Source of the DNA: Cyanobacteria bacterium UBA8803
Lineage (GTDB): Bacteria; Cyanobacteriota; Cyanobacteriia; Cyanobacteriales; Coleofasciculaceae
Direction of reading: 5' to 3'
DNA: 7,573 bases
NCBI GenBank assembly: GCA_003505715.1
Contig: DNXU01000586.1
Location: forward strand, 1-7,573
Numbering within the stretch: the stretch's first letter is position 1; each line of letters begins with the position of its first letter. Under the pieces are notes generated by a model that was not told the origin of the DNA, made no database searches, and saw only the letters and a program-made list of their open reading frames with translations. Below are positions 5,762-7,573 of the stretch, in pieces. The translations under genes were made by a program, and so were the position numbers.

Positions 5762-7573
5762 TTATGGGTAACTGTAGCTTCTAACAACTAAACCAGCCCC
5801 ACAGTCTAAAGTTATGCAGCCTTGTCCCAAATCTCTCCCAACTTGTCCAAGAGACTCTCCGCTATTATCTTTAAAAAAGTTTGTTAGCTCAGTGACGCCT
5901 AAACCTGTCTCACAGCAGGAGAGAAAGACATCCGAAAGCTGAGGTAGTCGCCAACCTGGAGTCATTAGCTGCCCTAAAGTGATACTGCCATCTCCTAAAT
6001 ACAGCTTCGATTCTAGGGGATTATCAAGGCGAGATTGGGCATGGTGACTAGATAGAAGTGCCTGAACTTTTTGCTCTTGCAGCAGCCGTCGATAGTGGCT
6101 AATAGTGGCTTGGCTACGACCCTTGAGGCGTAGAGAATCAGGAATATTGTACAGTTGGGCAATTTGTTCGCCTTCAAAACTAGCGCAGGGGAGGTCTTCA
6201 GTAGCATCTTCCACCACGCCATAGATTAGCTGGCTCCCCAACTGTGGACGGTTACTGCAAAATTCCAAGATTTGGCAGCTAGGGATGTAACGAATGAGAA
6301 ACTTGTCTCCCAGATATTGACTGTTTCCAAGGGGCAAAGCAGCAAAGGGAATCTGGTGCAAGTATAGGTGAGGCACCAAGATGAGTTCTTCAATGCCACT
6401 GAGGTGCTGGGCAATTAGACGATCTACCTGAAGCCGTTGGGCTAGTTCTGTGAGAAATGGACTGAATTTGTTAATCCATGCTGTTTTTAGTTGATTTTGC
6501 TCTTGTTTCGTTTGAGTTGGGTCACAAGATGCTGCATAAAGCCGTAACCACTTGTCAGCAATCAAACGATCATGCAAAGTTTCCAGACCTTGACCTAAGC
6601 AGCTATGACAAGTAATCTGGTTCTGCCGCACTACAAAGACATGGGTATCATTGCGGGTGGTGTAGAAACTGAGAATCGCTGTTGTCCTATGGTCAATTAA
6701 TTGCTGCATCCTCCCCAAGTTAGAGGCGCTCACTTGAACCTGACCCGCTAACACAGGGTCTAAGCGTCTGAGTTGTTCCCAGATTTGCTGCTTCTCAGCT
6801 TCCAAGGATTTGACGGTTCTGTTGTAGGCTTCTAATGCAGCGCGATCGCTTCTTCTAGTGCCAATTCTGGATAGTTCGCGCTCGTTGTCAGAGTTATTGC
6901 TGAAGCGTTCTTGATCGATTAGCTGCTGTAGGCTTTCATACTGCTGTAAATAGTGCTGAACTTCTGAGCTAAGTTCCCCACCCTGGTAAAGGTTATTGCT
7001 CGCCATTAAGTCAGCGAGGTGTCGGGAACGTGAGCGCTCGATATATTCAATCGCATTATCTAGCTGACCATTGTTGATGCAGGCTTGCACCAAGTTCATG
7101 TAGACAATAACGGCTTCTTTCAGAATCTCTTGACGCCTAGCATCGGTACTGCCCCAAGATCGGCTGATTTCCACCGCTTCTATCGCAACACCATAGCCCT
7201 CAATAGCTTCCGACCACTGCCCTGCTTCCAAAGCGGTGTCGCCGAAGTTTTTTCCGGTGCGAAGGCATTCGGCTGGATTTGCTATAGATGTATGAATTTT
7301 TAAAGCTGAGCGGAAGCAGGCGATCGCCTCAGCAGTCTGTCCTTGCTTCCGGTAAGCCAAGCCCAGACCGTTTTGAATGTTTGCCCATTGTTCGGGAAAC
7401 GCCTCATGGGTGTAGACTTGCAAGGCAGCTTGATAGTAATGGATTGCCTGCTGTGAGTTCTCTACTTGGTCACTGTAACAGGATTTGCAGTAAGCATTAC
7501 CCAGATTAGTTTGGAGCATCGCCCATTGTTCGGGAGAAGCCTCATGGGTACGGACTTCCAGAGCAGCTTGGTA
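5762..7573 (-). CDS. TPR-CHAT paralogue with truncated CHAT domain, 5' end outside window
   Basis: The frame is open to the window edge, giving 603 visible residues. The edge cuts through a TPR-like unit: YQAAL recurs 46 residues apart, as in the downstream gene. These units are followed by degenerate TPRs, the helical linker with the DLMASNN motif, and a CHAT domain whose dyad residues are visible His511 (SSHHA) and Cys554 (LSCCETG). Similarity to the downstream paralogue ends a few residues after CETGLG. Instead of the last roughly 160 residues of CHAT there is a 39-residue tail of no recognisable family, then TAA at 5764-5762. The missing part normally completes the caspase-like fold, so this product is probably inactive as a peptidase, or is a pseudogene or a regulatory decoy. 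Compared with its paralogue it has about 13 extra residues just before ELAQRL. A protein seen from edge to stop without other frame damage argues that it may still be expressed. Confidence 0.88.
   Translation of the reverse strand, partial: YQAALEVRTHEASPEQWAMLQTNLGNAYCKSCYSDQVENSQQAIHYYQAALQVYTHEAFPEQWANIQNGLGLAYRKQGQTAEAIACFRSALKIHTSIANPAECLRTGKNFGDTALEAGQWSEAIEGYGVAIEAVEISRSWGSTDARRQEILKEAVIVYMNLVQACINNGQLDNAIEYIERSRSRHLADLMASNNLYQGGELSSEVQHYLQQYESLQQLIDQERFSNNSDNERELSRIGTRRSDRAALEAYNRTVKSLEAEKQQIWEQLRRLDPVLAGQVQVSASNLGRMQQLIDHRTTAILSFYTTRNDTHVFVVRQNQITCHSCLGQGLETLHDRLIADKWLRLYAASCDPTQTKQEQNQLKTAWINKFSPFLTELAQRLQVDRLIAQHLSGIEELILVPHLYLHQIPFAALPLGNSQYLGDKFLIRYIPSCQILEFCSNRPQLGSQLIYGVVEDATEDLPCASFEGEQIAQLYNIPDSLRLKGRSQATISHYRRLLQEQKVQALLSSHHAQSRLDNPLESKLYLGDGSITLGQLMTPGWRLPQLSDVFLSCCETGLGVTELTNFFKDNSGESLGQVGRDLGQGCITLDCGAGLVVRSYSYP
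6226..6397. repeat. Near-identical paralogue tract, copy in the truncated CHAT gene
   Basis: This is the partner of 2772-2943 at an offset of 3454 bp in the same orientation, with 171 of 172 bases equal. Direct repeats this close could recombine to delete the intervening DNA and fuse the two CHAT genes. Confidence 0.9.

Noticed and set aside
5752..5787. TTG start at 5787 for the complete CHAT gene, overlapping the upstream gene.
   Set aside because: The extra 12 residues are not typical of the family, whereas MNEQ at 5751 is the usual N-terminus.

Overview
The window looks like chromosomal DNA from a filamentous cyanobacterium. It carries eight perfect HIP1 octamers (GCGATCGC, starting at 560, 3349, 3537, 3947, 4775, 4913, 6842 and 7320), where random sequence of this length would hold about 0.1. 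It also has large TPR-CHAT genes and hairpin-rich intergenic repeats of a cyanobacterial type. Genus cannot be decided from the sequence. Every gene I can support lies on the minus strand, so transcription runs from high to low coordinates.

Layout in transcription order. At the right edge (7573 to 5762) is the 3' part of a TPR-CHAT gene whose start lies outside the window. Its CHAT domain keeps the His and Cys of the presumed catalytic dyad but breaks off just after the Cys box and ends in an unrelated 39-residue tail. Ten bases later comes a complete TPR-CHAT gene (5751 to 1954, 1265 aa). It has a short N-terminal domain, twelve TPR-like units of 46 residues at an exact 138-bp spacing, a helical linker and a full CHAT domain. 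The two genes are tandem paralogues and share a 172-bp tract with one mismatch inside otherwise clearly diverged sequence, which points to recent gene conversion.

Downstream is about 395 bp of intergenic DNA (1559-1953), its right half a hairpin-rich dispersed repeat. Next is a 203-aa gene (1558 to 947) resembling the glycine-rich-domain (GRDP/DUF1399) family, followed by a strong hairpin (889-919). Then comes a decayed fragment (837 to 568) resembling the C-terminal part of DGQHR/DndB-like proteins, with an apparent one-base frameshift. After 264 bp with no supported gene, the left edge (303 to 1) carries the 5' end of a gene for an exported Gly/Thr-rich protein with a 36-bp minisatellite.

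The two CHAT genes probably form one transcription unit. CHAT is a caspase/separase-like cysteine peptidase fold, and the TPR array is the likely partner-binding or sensing part. The other genes have no evident functional link to the CHAT pair. The mix of a truncated paralogue, gene conversion, a pseudogene and intergenic repeats suggests a plastic accessory region. I see no tRNA, rRNA, CRISPR array or intact insertion sequence.
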